This document shows positions 7,033 through 15,391 of a DNA stretch of 64,000 nt, one piece after another. Every line of letters starts with the position of its first letter. Position 1 is the first letter of the stretch. The position numbers and the translations under genes were made by a program. The notes under the pieces were generated by a model. The model was given only the letters and a program-made list of their open reading frames with translations. It was not told the DNA's origin and did no database searches. The stretch spans positions 42,832 to 106,831 of the forward strand of contig SFLS01000002.1 in assembly GCA_004554485.1 (NCBI GenBank), given 5' to 3'. The DNA comes from Oscillospiraceae bacterium (GTDB taxonomy: Bacteria > Bacillota > Clostridia > Oscillospirales > Ruminococcaceae).

Positions 7033-8019
7033 TCAAGCGATGCGTACGCGCGGGTCGACCACGGCGTACAGGATATCGGCGATCAGGTTGCCAAGCAGCG
7101 TCAGCACCGACAGAAACACAAGATAAAACATGGAAAACGGGATATCACCCGCGATCATCGCCTGGTAGGAGATGTAGCCGATACCGGGAATGGCAAAGAG
7201 CGTCTCGGTGATCAGCGCGCCGGAGAACAGTCCCGGCAGGCTGCCGCCGATGATGGTGACAAGCGGGATCAGCGTATTGCGGAAGGCGTGGTGGTAAACA
7301 ACCTTCCTTTCGGAAAGCCCCTTGGCACGCGCGGTGCGGATGTAGTCCGCATTGAGCACCTCAAGCATATTGGTACGCGTGTAACGCATCAGGGAGCCGA
7401 CGCTGATAACGACCAGTGTGACGACCGGCAAAACCAGATGGTGCGCTTTATCCAGGAACTGCCCCCATGCGCTGAGCTGGTTGTAGTTGCGCCCGACAAG
7501 GCCAAACAGGTCAAACCAGCCCAGCTTGACCGAGAATACAAGCTTGAGCAGGGAGGCAAAGAAGAAGGTCGGCAGCGAGATACCGGCAAGCGCCAGGATG
7601 GAAATCGTGTAGTCCGCCCTGCTGTATTGCTTGGTAGCGGCAATAATGCCGAGCGGGATGGCAATAAGCACCTCAAGCAGAAACGCAATGCCGCCCATGG
7701 CAAACGACAGCCAGATACAGTCATTGAATTTTTCAAGAACGGGAACCGTATAGAACCAGCTGTCGCCAAATTGGCCGCGCAAGGCGTTGCCTAACCATGC
7801 AAAGTAGCCGGGGATAATACTCTTATCCATGTTGTACATGGTGGTCAGCTGTGCCATCCATTCTTCAAAGCTCTTGGAGCCGGGCTGCATGGATTTCTGC
7901 CGCGCCATGTTTTCAATATAGGATGTGGGCAGGCACCGCATCAGCGCGTAGATCAGAAAACCCACAAAAAACAGGATCACAATCGAAATCAGGATTCGTT
8001 TCAGTATGTATTTTCGCAA
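7033..8019 (-). CDS. oppB: Oligopeptide ABC transporter permease OppB
   Basis: A 328-residue inner-membrane permease of normal length with six predicted helices. It opens with MRKYILKRILISIVILFFVG and has the cytoplasmic EAA loop (ADYIRTARAKGLSERKV) that docks on the ATPases. It is separated from the upstream binding-protein gene by 184 bases containing a stable stem, and followed closely by oppC. Confidence 0.93.
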   Translation of the reverse strand: MRKYILKRILISIVILFFVGFLIYALMRCLPTSYIENMARQKSMQPGSKSFEEWMAQLTTMYNMDKSIIPGYFAWLGNALRGQFGDSWFYTVPVLEKFNDCIWLSFAMGGIAFLLEVLIAIPLGIIAATKQYSRADYTISILALAGISLPTFFFASLLKLVFSVKLGWFDLFGLVGRNYNQLSAWGQFLDKAHHLVLPVVTLVVISVGSLMRYTRTNMLEVLNADYIRTARAKGLSERKVVYHHAFRNTLIPLVTIIGGSLPGLFSGALITETLFAIPGIGYISYQAMIAGDIPFSMFYLVFLSVLTLLGNLIADILYAVVDPRVRIA

Positions 8020-8128
8020 ATGGATTACCTCCGTTCTGATGTGTGCGTTCGTTTTCTATCTCTTGGGGCCCTGCTGCACACCAAGCAGCGTTCCGAAAGG
8101 GCGAAGCGCTCCTTGCTGTACAGTCGGG

Positions 8129-8160
8129 CAGCCCGACGGCCGCCAAAGACCGCCGGGCTG
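8129..8160 (-). other. Intercistronic stem between oppA and oppB
   Basis: CAGCCCG-A-CGG pairs with CCG-C-CGGGCTG (10 bp and one A/C mismatch, 10-nt loop). On the minus strand it is not followed by a U-tract, so it looks like a 3'-end stabiliser of the binding-protein message rather than a terminator. Such stems commonly raise the binding-protein to permease ratio. Confidence 0.4.
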
Positions 8161-8203
8161 CATGATATCCTGTTGGGATGCCGTGTTCGAACCGAGCAAA
8201 AAC

Positions 8204-10507
8204 TTATTTCAGCTCGGTGTTCTCAATCTCGCTCATCCAGCCGTAGAAGGTGGTGATGTCAGGGGTGACAGTTTCCATGTTCACGCGCTCGGTAGAGAAG
8301 ATGATGGCATTCTGACGCTGGTAGACGGGGACCTCTACCGCCCAGTCAACAACGGTGTCAAGGCAGGCCTTGTACATGGTCTTGCGGTAGCTCTGGTCAA
8401 GGGACTCACGCGCCTGCATGATCATGGTATCAAGGTCAGCGTCCGCGATGCAGTACATATAGTTGGAACCGCCCTGGTGGGGGCCGCCGTAGGGGTTGGT
8501 GCCAACGCCCTTGTCGCCGCTGAAGTTGGCAACGTCAGAGTAATAGATCTGGTACATATCCGGATCGATCGTAGCACCCCAGGCAGCGCACCACATGTCC
8601 ACCTGACGCGCGTCGAGGGAAGCCCACAGCTCGGAGCTGTTGGTCAGGTCGGTGACGATCAGCTTCATGCCAATGGTCTCAAGCGCCTTGGAAGCCTCGG
8701 AAACCATCATGAAGGAGGGGTGGTTACCGGTGCCGTCCGCGGGGATCTGCAGCTCATATTCCAGCTTCGCGCCCTCGGGAGCAGCGGTGAGCTTGCCGTC
8801 CGTGACGGTGTAGCCGGCAGCCTCAAAGAAGCCGAGAGCAGCATTGAGGGCAGCCTCATAGCGCTGCTCGGCGGTCATATCGGAGGTGTAAATGTCATTG
8901 CCGTCCTTATCGACGGAGAAAGCAACCTTATAGCCGTCGTCCGTAGCCTGCGGAGCAGCCCAGGAGGTGTTGGAGATGGGATAGTTGATGACCGCGGCAC
9001 GCTCACCGTAGTAGGATTCCACCGCGACGTTGCGGTAAACGGAGAATACGGTGGCAAACGCCTTGCGCAGATCCTTGGAAGCTTCACTGCCGGGATCGCC
9101 GCCAACGTTGACGCGCGCGGAGCTCATGCCGAGGTAGCCGTAGCCGAGGTTGTCAACGGTATTGGTGGTAATGGTCTTACCGGTAGTGCCTTCACCGCCG
9201 TTCGCCTTAGTGATGGCGTCGACCGTGTCTTTGGAGAAGCTGGGGTCGGTGATATCGATGGTGCCGGTGACAACGCCGTTAAGCTTGTCGTCATCGCTCA
9301 TGCACTGCTGGAAGTTGATGTACTTGGTCTTCGGAGCGCCCTTGTAATAGGTCTCATTGGCCTCGAAGTAAACTACGCCGTCCTCATACTTGATGAACTT
9401 ATAGGCGCCGGCGCCCACGGGCTGGGTGGTCTTGGCGCGAACGCTGCTCAGATCGCCCTTGGGGAAGCCGAAGCTGTTGTTGTCATAGTCATACAGGGCT
9501 TTGTCGCCGTAGTAGTGCATCGGGGCAATGGAAACGCCCAGCTGGTAGATGGCGGTTGCGTCAACCTTGTCAAGCGTGACGGTCATGCTGTAGTCGCCGG
9601 TCTTCTTGATGCCGGAGATGTTGGCAGCGGACTCGCCGGTCTGGACGCCTGCCTGATAATCGGCGCCGAGGGCGGCGATGGTCAGCATGTCAAGGGTGGA
9701 ACCGGCGCTCTCAACGGAAACAGCCTCATCGACATCGCCGCCGAATTTATCAAGGATCGCCTGCCAGAAATCTTCGACAGTTGCATCCTCAGCCAGCGTA
9801 TAGCCCCAGTTGGCAGCGCAGGCAGCGACGGAATCGGTGGCGGCGTTGTAGCCGTTGCTCTTGCAGTAATCAACGATCTCCTGCGCAAGGGCAGCGCCGG
9901 CCTGGTTGTTATAGTAATCCCAGAAAGCGTTGTACTGCTCTTCGGTGTAGAGGTCGGTGGCGGTGTAGCCATCCGGACCGGCGGCGTAAATTACGCTGCC
10001 GCGGCTGCTCATGCCGCTGCGATACTCGCTCATGCCCTGAATGGGAACGGCATACAGCGTGGAGTTGCCGTCATAGGTCGGGTCGCAAAGAACGTACATC
10101 GAGAAGATGACGTCGTCGATGGTGAGCTTTTCGCCGTCGGAGAAGGTGATATCCTCACGCAGCGTAAAGTTGTAGTCGACAGTGCCGTCGGCGTTCTCAA
10201 CGATCTCGCAGTCGGCAGGCCCATAATAAGTATAGTCAGTACCGTTGTAGCTGACTGTTTCGCCCTCGATACCGTTCATAATGATCGCGCCCTGACGGTC
10301 GTTGGAGAGCAGGCTGATCTGCGTCATCGCGTAGACATCCTGGTCATAGGCGGTCTCAGAGAAGAACGGGGAGAACTTTTCATTGAACGGGGCATAGCCT
10401 ACGACCAATGGGGTGTTTTCCTTGCCCTGGTTGGTCTTATCGCCGCATCCGGCAAAAAGACCCAGGCACATGACCAGAGAAAGGATCAGTGCAAGTGTTC
10501 TTTTCAT
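8204..10507 (-). CDS. oppA: Family-5 extracellular peptide-binding lipoprotein OppA
   Basis: A 767-residue substrate-binding protein. It begins with a lipoprotein signal peptide (MKRTLALILSLVMCLGLFAG, lipid-modified Cys21) and then has the SBP-bac-5 fold (VGYAPFNEKFSPFF; TFSDGEKLTIDDVIFSMYVL). It is about 200 residues longer than typical OppA, with extra sequence around residues 180-290. It is the first gene of the opp operon and should capture peptides outside the membrane for OppBCDF. Whether its extra length matches the OppC insertion cannot be told from sequence. Confidence 0.92.
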   Translation of the reverse strand: MKRTLALILSLVMCLGLFAGCGDKTNQGKENTPLVVGYAPFNEKFSPFFSETAYDQDVYAMTQISLLSNDRQGAIIMNGIEGETVSYNGTDYTYYGPADCEIVENADGTVDYNFTLREDITFSDGEKLTIDDVIFSMYVLCDPTYDGNSTLYAVPIQGMSEYRSGMSSRGSVIYAAGPDGYTATDLYTEEQYNAFWDYYNNQAGAALAQEIVDYCKSNGYNAATDSVAACAANWGYTLAEDATVEDFWQAILDKFGGDVDEAVSVESAGSTLDMLTIAALGADYQAGVQTGESAANISGIKKTGDYSMTVTLDKVDATAIYQLGVSIAPMHYYGDKALYDYDNNSFGFPKGDLSSVRAKTTQPVGAGAYKFIKYEDGVVYFEANETYYKGAPKTKYINFQQCMSDDDKLNGVVTGTIDITDPSFSKDTVDAITKANGGEGTTGKTITTNTVDNLGYGYLGMSSARVNVGGDPGSEASKDLRKAFATVFSVYRNVAVESYYGERAAVINYPISNTSWAAPQATDDGYKVAFSVDKDGNDIYTSDMTAEQRYEAALNAALGFFEAAGYTVTDGKLTAAPEGAKLEYELQIPADGTGNHPSFMMVSEASKALETIGMKLIVTDLTNSSELWASLDARQVDMWCAAWGATIDPDMYQIYYSDVANFSGDKGVGTNPYGGPHQGGSNYMYCIADADLDTMIMQARESLDQSYRKTMYKACLDTVVDWAVEVPVYQRQNAIIFSTERVNMETVTPDITTFYGWMSEIENTELK

Positions 10508-10580
10508 TCAAACTACTCCTTCTTTATTTATTTTGCTTCAACGGGATCGGATTGTCCCGTAGGGCACAAAAACAGTGCGC

Positions 10581-10624
10581 TCCGCGCGTATACGCGCGGA
10601 CGAAAAGGGAGTACTCCCTTTTCG
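10581..10624. repeat. Two abutting perfect palindromes in the oppA leader
   Basis: A 20-bp perfect palindrome (10581-10600, half-site TCCGCGCGTA) is directly followed by a 24-bp perfect palindrome (10601-10624, half-site CGAAAAGGGAGT) with no base between. Both lie in the ~170-nt 5' leader of the opp operon, so they can form two adjacent RNA hairpins. Confidence 0.85.
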
Positions 10625-10687
10625 TGGGGGGCCGGAGCTCCCAGGACATGATACAACCTATGAGCTTTTGATTGCTACAACATTACT

Positions 10688-10717
10688 AATATACCACAAA
10701 ACACGACTGGTTGTACA
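10688..10717 (-). promoter_or_regulatory. Probable promoter of the opp operon
   Basis: Minus strand -35 TGTACA (10712-10717) and -10 TATATT (10688-10693), 18-bp spacer, in an AT-rich patch. The -35 is weak, which suits a regulated promoter. Confidence 0.5.
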
Positions 10718-10745
10718 GTAAAAAAATTTAACAAACACGGTTTCT

Positions 10746-11300
10746 TTAACAAACGCTGTCGTCAGACAGTTTCCCCCAGTTTGATGCGAGGAAAAAACGC
10801 CGGATTTCCCATGCGGCGAAAAACCCCACGGCCTTCAGCAGCAGATAGACCGCGCCCCATAGCAGGTGCCGTTCCTCTGCGGCCACGGCCAGAAAAACAA
10901 TCTCGGCGGCGGCGCCGAGCGCGGCAAAGATTGCTGCTGCGGCAGCCCGCCGCGGCAGCACCGGAACCGAACGCTCGTAGCGGTATTCGCGCACGGCGCT
11001 CCAGTTGGCCCCCAGCCGCACGGCGGCCCACGCCACCAGGAGCGAGCAGGTCAGCTCGCCGAGGTAGGGCAGGATCACATAAAAGCAGTTGCTCATCCCC
11101 GGCGCCGGCAGGCAGCCGCCGGCGATCGAAACGGCCGTCAGCAGCGCCGTCAGCACCCAGAACTTTTTCTTTTTTGCCGTGTGCTGCGACTTGTCCTCCA
11201 GGGCATAAAGCTCACCCTCGTAGACATATTCGCCCGAAACATTCAGATGAAAGTCGTTGAGGTAGGAATTTGCACCGCGCTTCCCTCGCTTTTTCGCCAT
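10746..11300 (-). CDS. Four-TM membrane protein of unknown function
   Basis: A 184-residue protein with a basic N-terminal region (MAKKRGKRGANSYLNDFHLN, then GEYVYEGELYAL) and hydrophobic segments near 47-65, 75-95, 120-138 and 147-165. The ATG overlaps the stop of the M3 oligopeptidase (TGATG), so the two are co-translated. A GTG one codon earlier is possible. I do not recognise the family. Confidence 0.7.
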   Translation of the reverse strand: MAKKRGKRGANSYLNDFHLNVSGEYVYEGELYALEDKSQHTAKKKKFWVLTALLTAVSIAGGCLPAPGMSNCFYVILPYLGELTCSLLVAWAAVRLGANWSAVREYRYERSVPVLPRRAAAAAIFAALGAAAEIVFLAVAAEERHLLWGAVYLLLKAVGFFAAWEIRRFFLASNWGKLSDDSVC

Positions 11301-13003
11301 CACGCAATCCCCGTCAGATCAAAGTCTGCCAGAGCCTTTTCCGCTTCGGCACAAACGCCGCGCAGGCACTCTTCGTCAAACGGGCTGCCAAGCCCCGCGT
11401 TTTTCAGCAGGTCAGTGAATGTGCGGCTGCCGCCCTGTCCGGTGTAGGCCATGTAATGCTTCCATGCGTTCGGAAGATCCCTGCGGATCATCGCCCAAAA
11501 TTCAAGCGCCACGGTCTGCGCCAGGCAGTAGTCGATATAATAAAAGGGGCTGGAATAAATGTGATGTTGGCGCTGCCAGCCCTCGCCGTCGGCATAAAAC
11601 GGGATCTCGCCGTCAAGCTTCATCCAGGGCATATAAACACCCAGCAGCTCCTTCCACACGGCATGGCGTTCGGCGGGGGTCATATCCGGCTTTTCATAGA
11701 CGATGTGCTGGAAGTGGTCGACCATCGTGCCGTAGGGGATGAACGTCAGCGCGCCGGAAAGGTGGCTGTAACGGAACTTTGTCGCATCCGCGCCGAAGAA
11801 GCCCTCGGCCCACGGCTCCGCAAAAAACTCCATGCTCATGGAATGGACCTCGCAGGCTTCCATGCTGGGCCAGATATAATCGATAGGGATGCGCTTGCGG
11901 TTCGTCCAGGCTTCAAAGGCGTGGCCCGCCTCGTGCGTCACGACCTCTACGTCGTGCTGCGTTCCGTTAAAGTTGGCAAAGATGAACGGTACCTCATAGT
12001 CCATGATACTGGTGCAGTAGCCGCCGGCCTGCTTGCCCTCGGTGGAAAGCACGTCGAGCAGCTCGCAGTCGAGCATGGTCCGGAAAAACTCCTTCGTTTC
12101 GGGCGAAAGCTCGCCGTAGAATTTCATGCCATGGGCCAGGATCTCATCGCTGGTCCCCACGGGACGCGGGTTGCCGGAGCGGAATTCGAGCGCATTGTCG
12201 GCAAAGCTCATCGGGTACTGCTTGCCCAGACGCTTTGCCTGCTCGCGGTAGACCTTATCCGCCACGGGGACGAGATACTTCACCACCGCCGCGCGGAATT
12301 TCTCCACGTCCGCCTTGGTGTAGCAGTTGCGGCCCATGCGGTAATAGCCCAGCGTGGTGTACCCCTCGTAGCCAAGCTTTTTGCCCATCCGGTCGCGCAG
12401 ATGGACAAGCTCGTCGTACAAAGCGTCAAACGCCTGCTGGTGGTCCTTGTACCACCGGCCCTCGGCCTTCCAGGCAGCCAGACGGCGGGCGTCGTCCGCG
12501 TCGGTTTTGAACGGAGCCAGCTGGGAGAGGGTGTAGGTCTTGCCCTCAAAGGGGATCTGCGCCGAGGCCAGCAGCTTTTCATACTCCTGCGTCAGCTCGT
12601 TCTCCCGCTGCAGCTCGGGGATGATCTCGGGGGAAAAGGTCTTCAGCGCAATCTCGGCGTTGAGGAACATCAGGTCTCCGTATTCCTTTTCAAAGTCCGC
12701 GCGGAAAGGCGAAGCGAGCATCGCCGCCGTCCACTGCTGGCTATACTCCTGCAGCTCAGGGCCAAAGCTGTTCCAGAATTTTTCCTCCCCGTCGTAGAAC
12801 GCGTCGCGCGTATCGATGCTGTGGCGGATATGGGCGAGGTTCGCGGCGGTGTCCAGGTGCTTTTCAGTCTCCTGCTGCCGGAGGAACACGGCTTTTGCCT
12901 CCTCATAGGTTTTAGCGGCCTTCAGCTGTTCGGTCAGCGCGCGGAGCTGCTGCTTGGTTTTCTCTGTGTCAGGACGGGCATAGGGCATCTGTGAAAATTT
13001 CAT
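11300..13003 (-). CDS. pepF: M3-family oligoendopeptidase (PepF-like)
   Basis: A 567-residue zinc oligopeptidase with the M3 catalytic motif HEAGH at 357-361 in THEAGHAFEAWTNRK and the third-ligand region SMEACEVHSMSMEFF. Length and layout match PepF/M3 oligoendopeptidases, which trim imported peptides in the cytosol. That fits its place next to the peptide-uptake operon. GGAGGTAG precedes the ATG. A promoter lies ~180 bp upstream, leaving a structured leader. Confidence 0.92.
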   Translation of the reverse strand: MKFSQMPYARPDTEKTKQQLRALTEQLKAAKTYEEAKAVFLRQQETEKHLDTAANLAHIRHSIDTRDAFYDGEEKFWNSFGPELQEYSQQWTAAMLASPFRADFEKEYGDLMFLNAEIALKTFSPEIIPELQRENELTQEYEKLLASAQIPFEGKTYTLSQLAPFKTDADDARRLAAWKAEGRWYKDHQQAFDALYDELVHLRDRMGKKLGYEGYTTLGYYRMGRNCYTKADVEKFRAAVVKYLVPVADKVYREQAKRLGKQYPMSFADNALEFRSGNPRPVGTSDEILAHGMKFYGELSPETKEFFRTMLDCELLDVLSTEGKQAGGYCTSIMDYEVPFIFANFNGTQHDVEVVTHEAGHAFEAWTNRKRIPIDYIWPSMEACEVHSMSMEFFAEPWAEGFFGADATKFRYSHLSGALTFIPYGTMVDHFQHIVYEKPDMTPAERHAVWKELLGVYMPWMKLDGEIPFYADGEGWQRQHHIYSSPFYYIDYCLAQTVALEFWAMIRRDLPNAWKHYMAYTGQGGSRTFTDLLKNAGLGSPFDEECLRGVCAEAEKALADFDLTGIA

Positions 13004-13056
13004 GAGCTACCTCCGTGTTTTAAGAGAGTGTGGTGACGGGCCCCCATACAAAAAGC

Positions 13057-13111
13057 GGTTGCCGTGTGCGTCGGCAGAGGGCAAAGCCGCCTGGCAGCCC
13101 CGTCGGCAACC
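13057..13111 (-). other. Stem-loop in the pepF leader
   Basis: GGTTGCCG (13057-13064) pairs with CGGCAACC (13104-13111), enclosing 39 bases with further GC pairing. It lies in the transcript between the pepF promoter and start codon. Function unknown. The rest of 13004-13470 holds two divergent promoters and one cloverleaf repeat. Confidence 0.4.
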
Positions 13112-13182
13112 ATGCTCGCAGCGGCCGCTGTAACAGGCAGAAAGCCCGTAAGTGCGCTGCGCGGCAAACGGAAATCATTCAT

Positions 13183-13211
13183 ATTATACTGGATAAATCA
13201 AATTTACGCAA
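13183..13211 (-). promoter_or_regulatory. Sigma-A promoter of pepF
   Basis: Minus strand -35 TTGCGT (13206-13211) and -10 TATAAT (13183-13188) with a 17-bp spacer. Confidence 0.7.
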
Positions 13212-13275
13212 CTCCCATTCCCCGCAGGGCGGGTAAAAGTCATTTCCCCGTTGCTCTCTGCCCGCCGCAAGCCGC

Positions 13276-13352
13276 CCCGCAGGGCGTTTCGGCTCCGCCG
13301 AAACCCGCGCTCGGGGAGCGCGGCGCCCGCCTGCGGCGGGCGGCCCTGCGGG
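13276..13352 (-). repeat. Cloverleaf repeat, copy B
   Basis: Identical in the whole 77-base fold to copy A at 2426-2502. The shared sequence runs about 15 bp further to the left with one mismatch. Outer stem 13276-13285/13343-13352; hairpins 13286-13304, 13305-13323 and 13324-13342. It lies between the divergent pepF and MATE promoters, so it is outside both transcripts. Confidence 0.9.
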
Positions 13353-13388
13353 CCCGGCTTGCGTCCTCAGCCCCTTTGCCCGCTGTGT

Positions 13389-13417
13389 TTGCATTTCTCC
13401 CCGCCCCGTGCTACAAT
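13389..13417 (+). promoter_or_regulatory. Sigma-A promoter of the MATE gene
   Basis: -35 TTGCAT (13389-13394), 17-bp spacer, -10 TACAAT (13412-13417). Confidence 0.75.
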
Positions 13418-13470
13418 TAAAAACCGTGATTCCCATGATCCCTATCGGAAAAAGCAAGGAGACTGATCGC

Positions 13471-14802
13471 TTGGAAAGAATGTTTACCCGCGCGGACCTG
13501 CGCCGGATGCTGGTGCCGCTGATGATCGAGCAGGCGCTGGCCATGACCATCGGCATGGCGGATACCGTCATGGTCGCCTCCTGCAGCGAGGCCGCCGTCT
13601 CCGGCGTCTCGCTCATCGATTCGGTCAACGCGGTCTTTTTGTGGCTGTTCCCGGCGCTGGCGACCGGCGGCGGCGTGGTGCTGGCGCAGTACGTCGGCCG
13701 CGGCGAGGAGCAGAACGCCCGCCGTTCGGTGGGGCAGCTCACGCTGCTGCTGTTTGGCTTTTCGCTGGCTGTTTCGGTGCCGTTTTTGCTGTTTCGGGAT
13801 GCCCTGCTGCGGCTGCTGTTCGGGCAGATCGAAGCGTCGGTGATGGCCTGCGCCCGCACCTATTTCACCGTCTCGATCTTCAGCTATCCCTTTCTGGCGC
13901 TTTACAATGTCGGCGCGGCGGTATTCCGCGCGCAGGGCAATTCCCGCCTTTCCATGACCGCCTCCACCGCCGCGAACGTCCTCAATCTTATCGGCAACGC
14001 CGTGCTGATCTACGGCTTCGGGCTGGAGGTGCTGGGCGCGGGGCTGGCTACCCTGGCCGCCCGGGTGCTGGGCGCCGCCATCATGATGATCCGGCTGCTG
14101 CGCCCCGAATGTCGGGTGGGGCTGCGCTCCCTCGGCGACCTGCGCCCCCAACGGGAGATGTTCGGCCGTATCCTGCGCGTCGGCATTCCCAGCGGTCTGG
14201 AAAGCGCGGCGTTCAATATCGGCAAGCTGCTGGTGGCCAGCCTGGTCTCCACCCTTGCCACCTCCGCCATCACCGCCAATGCCGTCATGAACACGCTGCA
14301 AAGCATCATTCTGATCCCCACCTCGGCCATCCACCTGGCGGCGGTGCCCATCGTAGGGCAGTGCCTGGGGGCCGGCCGCCCCCAGGATGCCCGCTACTAC
14401 ACCAAATGGCTGGTGGGGCTGGCGTACCTCTGTCTGCTGGTTACGGCGGGCGGCACGCTGCTGTTCTCCCACCCCATTCTCAGCTTGTTCCGCCTGACGC
14501 CGGAAACCGCCGCCGTTGCGCTGCGGCTGCTGCGGTTCTATTTCTGTATCGTCGTCACGCTGTACCCGCTGGCCTTTACCATCACCCCCTGTCTGCGGGC
14601 CGCCGGGGATGCCCGGTTCTGCCTCATCGGCGCCATGACCGGGATGTGGCTGGGCCGCATCCTGTGCAGCCATCTGTTTGTTTCCTTCGGCTGGGGCATC
14701 ATGGGGGTGTGGCTGGCCATCGTCGCCGATTGGCTCATCCGCATCGCCTTTTACCTGCCGCGCTTTTGCTCCGGCGCCTGGCTGCAAAAGCGTGTGATAT
14801 AG
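13471..14802 (+). CDS. MATE-family efflux transporter
   Basis: A 443-residue, 12-helix transporter of the MATE/NorM type that expels cationic compounds using a sodium or proton gradient. The N-terminal repeat (LVPLMIEQALAMTIGMADTVMVASCSEAAVSGVSL) and central repeat (GIPSGLESAAFNIGKLLVASLVSTL) are the two pseudo-symmetric MatE halves. I chose TTG at 13471 because AAGGAG lies nine bases before it; ATG at 13480 is the alternative. It is a single-gene unit followed by a terminator that occurs twice. Confidence 0.88.
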   Translation: MERMFTRADLRRMLVPLMIEQALAMTIGMADTVMVASCSEAAVSGVSLIDSVNAVFLWLFPALATGGGVVLAQYVGRGEEQNARRSVGQLTLLLFGFSLAVSVPFLLFRDALLRLLFGQIEASVMACARTYFTVSIFSYPFLALYNVGAAVFRAQGNSRLSMTASTAANVLNLIGNAVLIYGFGLEVLGAGLATLAARVLGAAIMMIRLLRPECRVGLRSLGDLRPQREMFGRILRVGIPSGLESAAFNIGKLLVASLVSTLATSAITANAVMNTLQSIILIPTSAIHLAAVPIVGQCLGAGRPQDARYYTKWLVGLAYLCLLVTAGGTLLFSHPILSLFRLTPETAAVALRLLRFYFCIVVTLYPLAFTITPCLRAAGDARFCLIGAMTGMWLGRILCSHLFVSFGWGIMGVWLAIVADWLIRIAFYLPRFCSGAWLQKRVI

Positions 14803-14902
14803 CCGCCTGTTCTGCGCCCCAAGGCCCTCCCCGCCCGGGGGAGGGCTTTTCGCCGCCCGCCGGGGGAAAGCCCCGTTTGCTCCCCAAACCGCCCAAATGC
14901 AA
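14786..14902 (+). repeat. Direct repeat, unit 1 (MATE 3' end plus terminator)
   Basis: About 115 bp, starting inside the last codons of the MATE gene (AAAAGCGTGTGATA) and including its terminator and a following GC hairpin, recurs 193 bp downstream at ~14979-15101 with roughly 90 percent identity by eye. Confidence 0.8.
14824..14850 (+). terminator. Terminator of the MATE gene
   Basis: GCCCTCCCC pairs with GGGGAGGGC (9 bp), then TTTT. Confidence 0.8.
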
Positions 14903-14978
14903 ATCTGCCCTTCATTCAGACATGGATTTACGCAGCCGCGGCAAAAAAGCCACGGATTTTCCCGCCGCCTCCGCCGGT

Positions 14979-15101
14979 AAAAGCGTGTGATACAGCCGCT
15001 TGTTCTGCCCCCAAAGCCCTCCCCGCCCCGGGGAGGGCTTTTCGCCGCCCGCCGGGGGGAAAAGCCCCGTTTTCCCCCCGTAAAACCGCCGGAATGTAAA
15101 A
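14979..15101 (+). repeat. Direct repeat, unit 2 (duplicated terminator region)
   Basis: Second copy of the MATE 3' end and terminator. Differences are single-base changes and small runs of C/G. The 76 bp between the units (14903-14978) look unrelated, with no gene. The rest of 15102-15391 holds only the leader of the next gene; a 67-codon frame at 15115 lacks a ribosome site and is rejected. Confidence 0.8.
15016..15042 (+). terminator. Second, duplicated terminator
   Basis: GCCCTCCCC/GGGGAGGGC 9-bp stem followed by TTTT, as in the first unit. Confidence 0.7.
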
Positions 15102-15391
15102 CTTTTCTTAAATTTTGTGTGATCTTAACGCAAACGCTGCAAAAAGCCCCCGTTTTGCGCGTATAGGTGAGGGGACCTTTTCCTCTTCCGCGGAACGCTT
15201 TCCTTTATTCTGCCGCAGGCCCGGGCATTTTGCCGGGGGCCGGCTTTGCCGTACCTTGAAAAAAGAATCTCGCCCGCCCCGCGCCGGCGTGCGCGCAAAG
15301 GGCTTTTGGCCGTCATAAATGGGACAACGGGGGAATATATTGCCAGTGAAACGATGGGACGGCAGCGGCCGGCCCTACTGCGGAGAGGAGA

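Noticed and set aside
15115..15318. 67-codon plus-strand frame before the DUF3794 gene
   Set aside because: No ribosome site, composition unlike a protein, and it overlaps the promoter/leader region.
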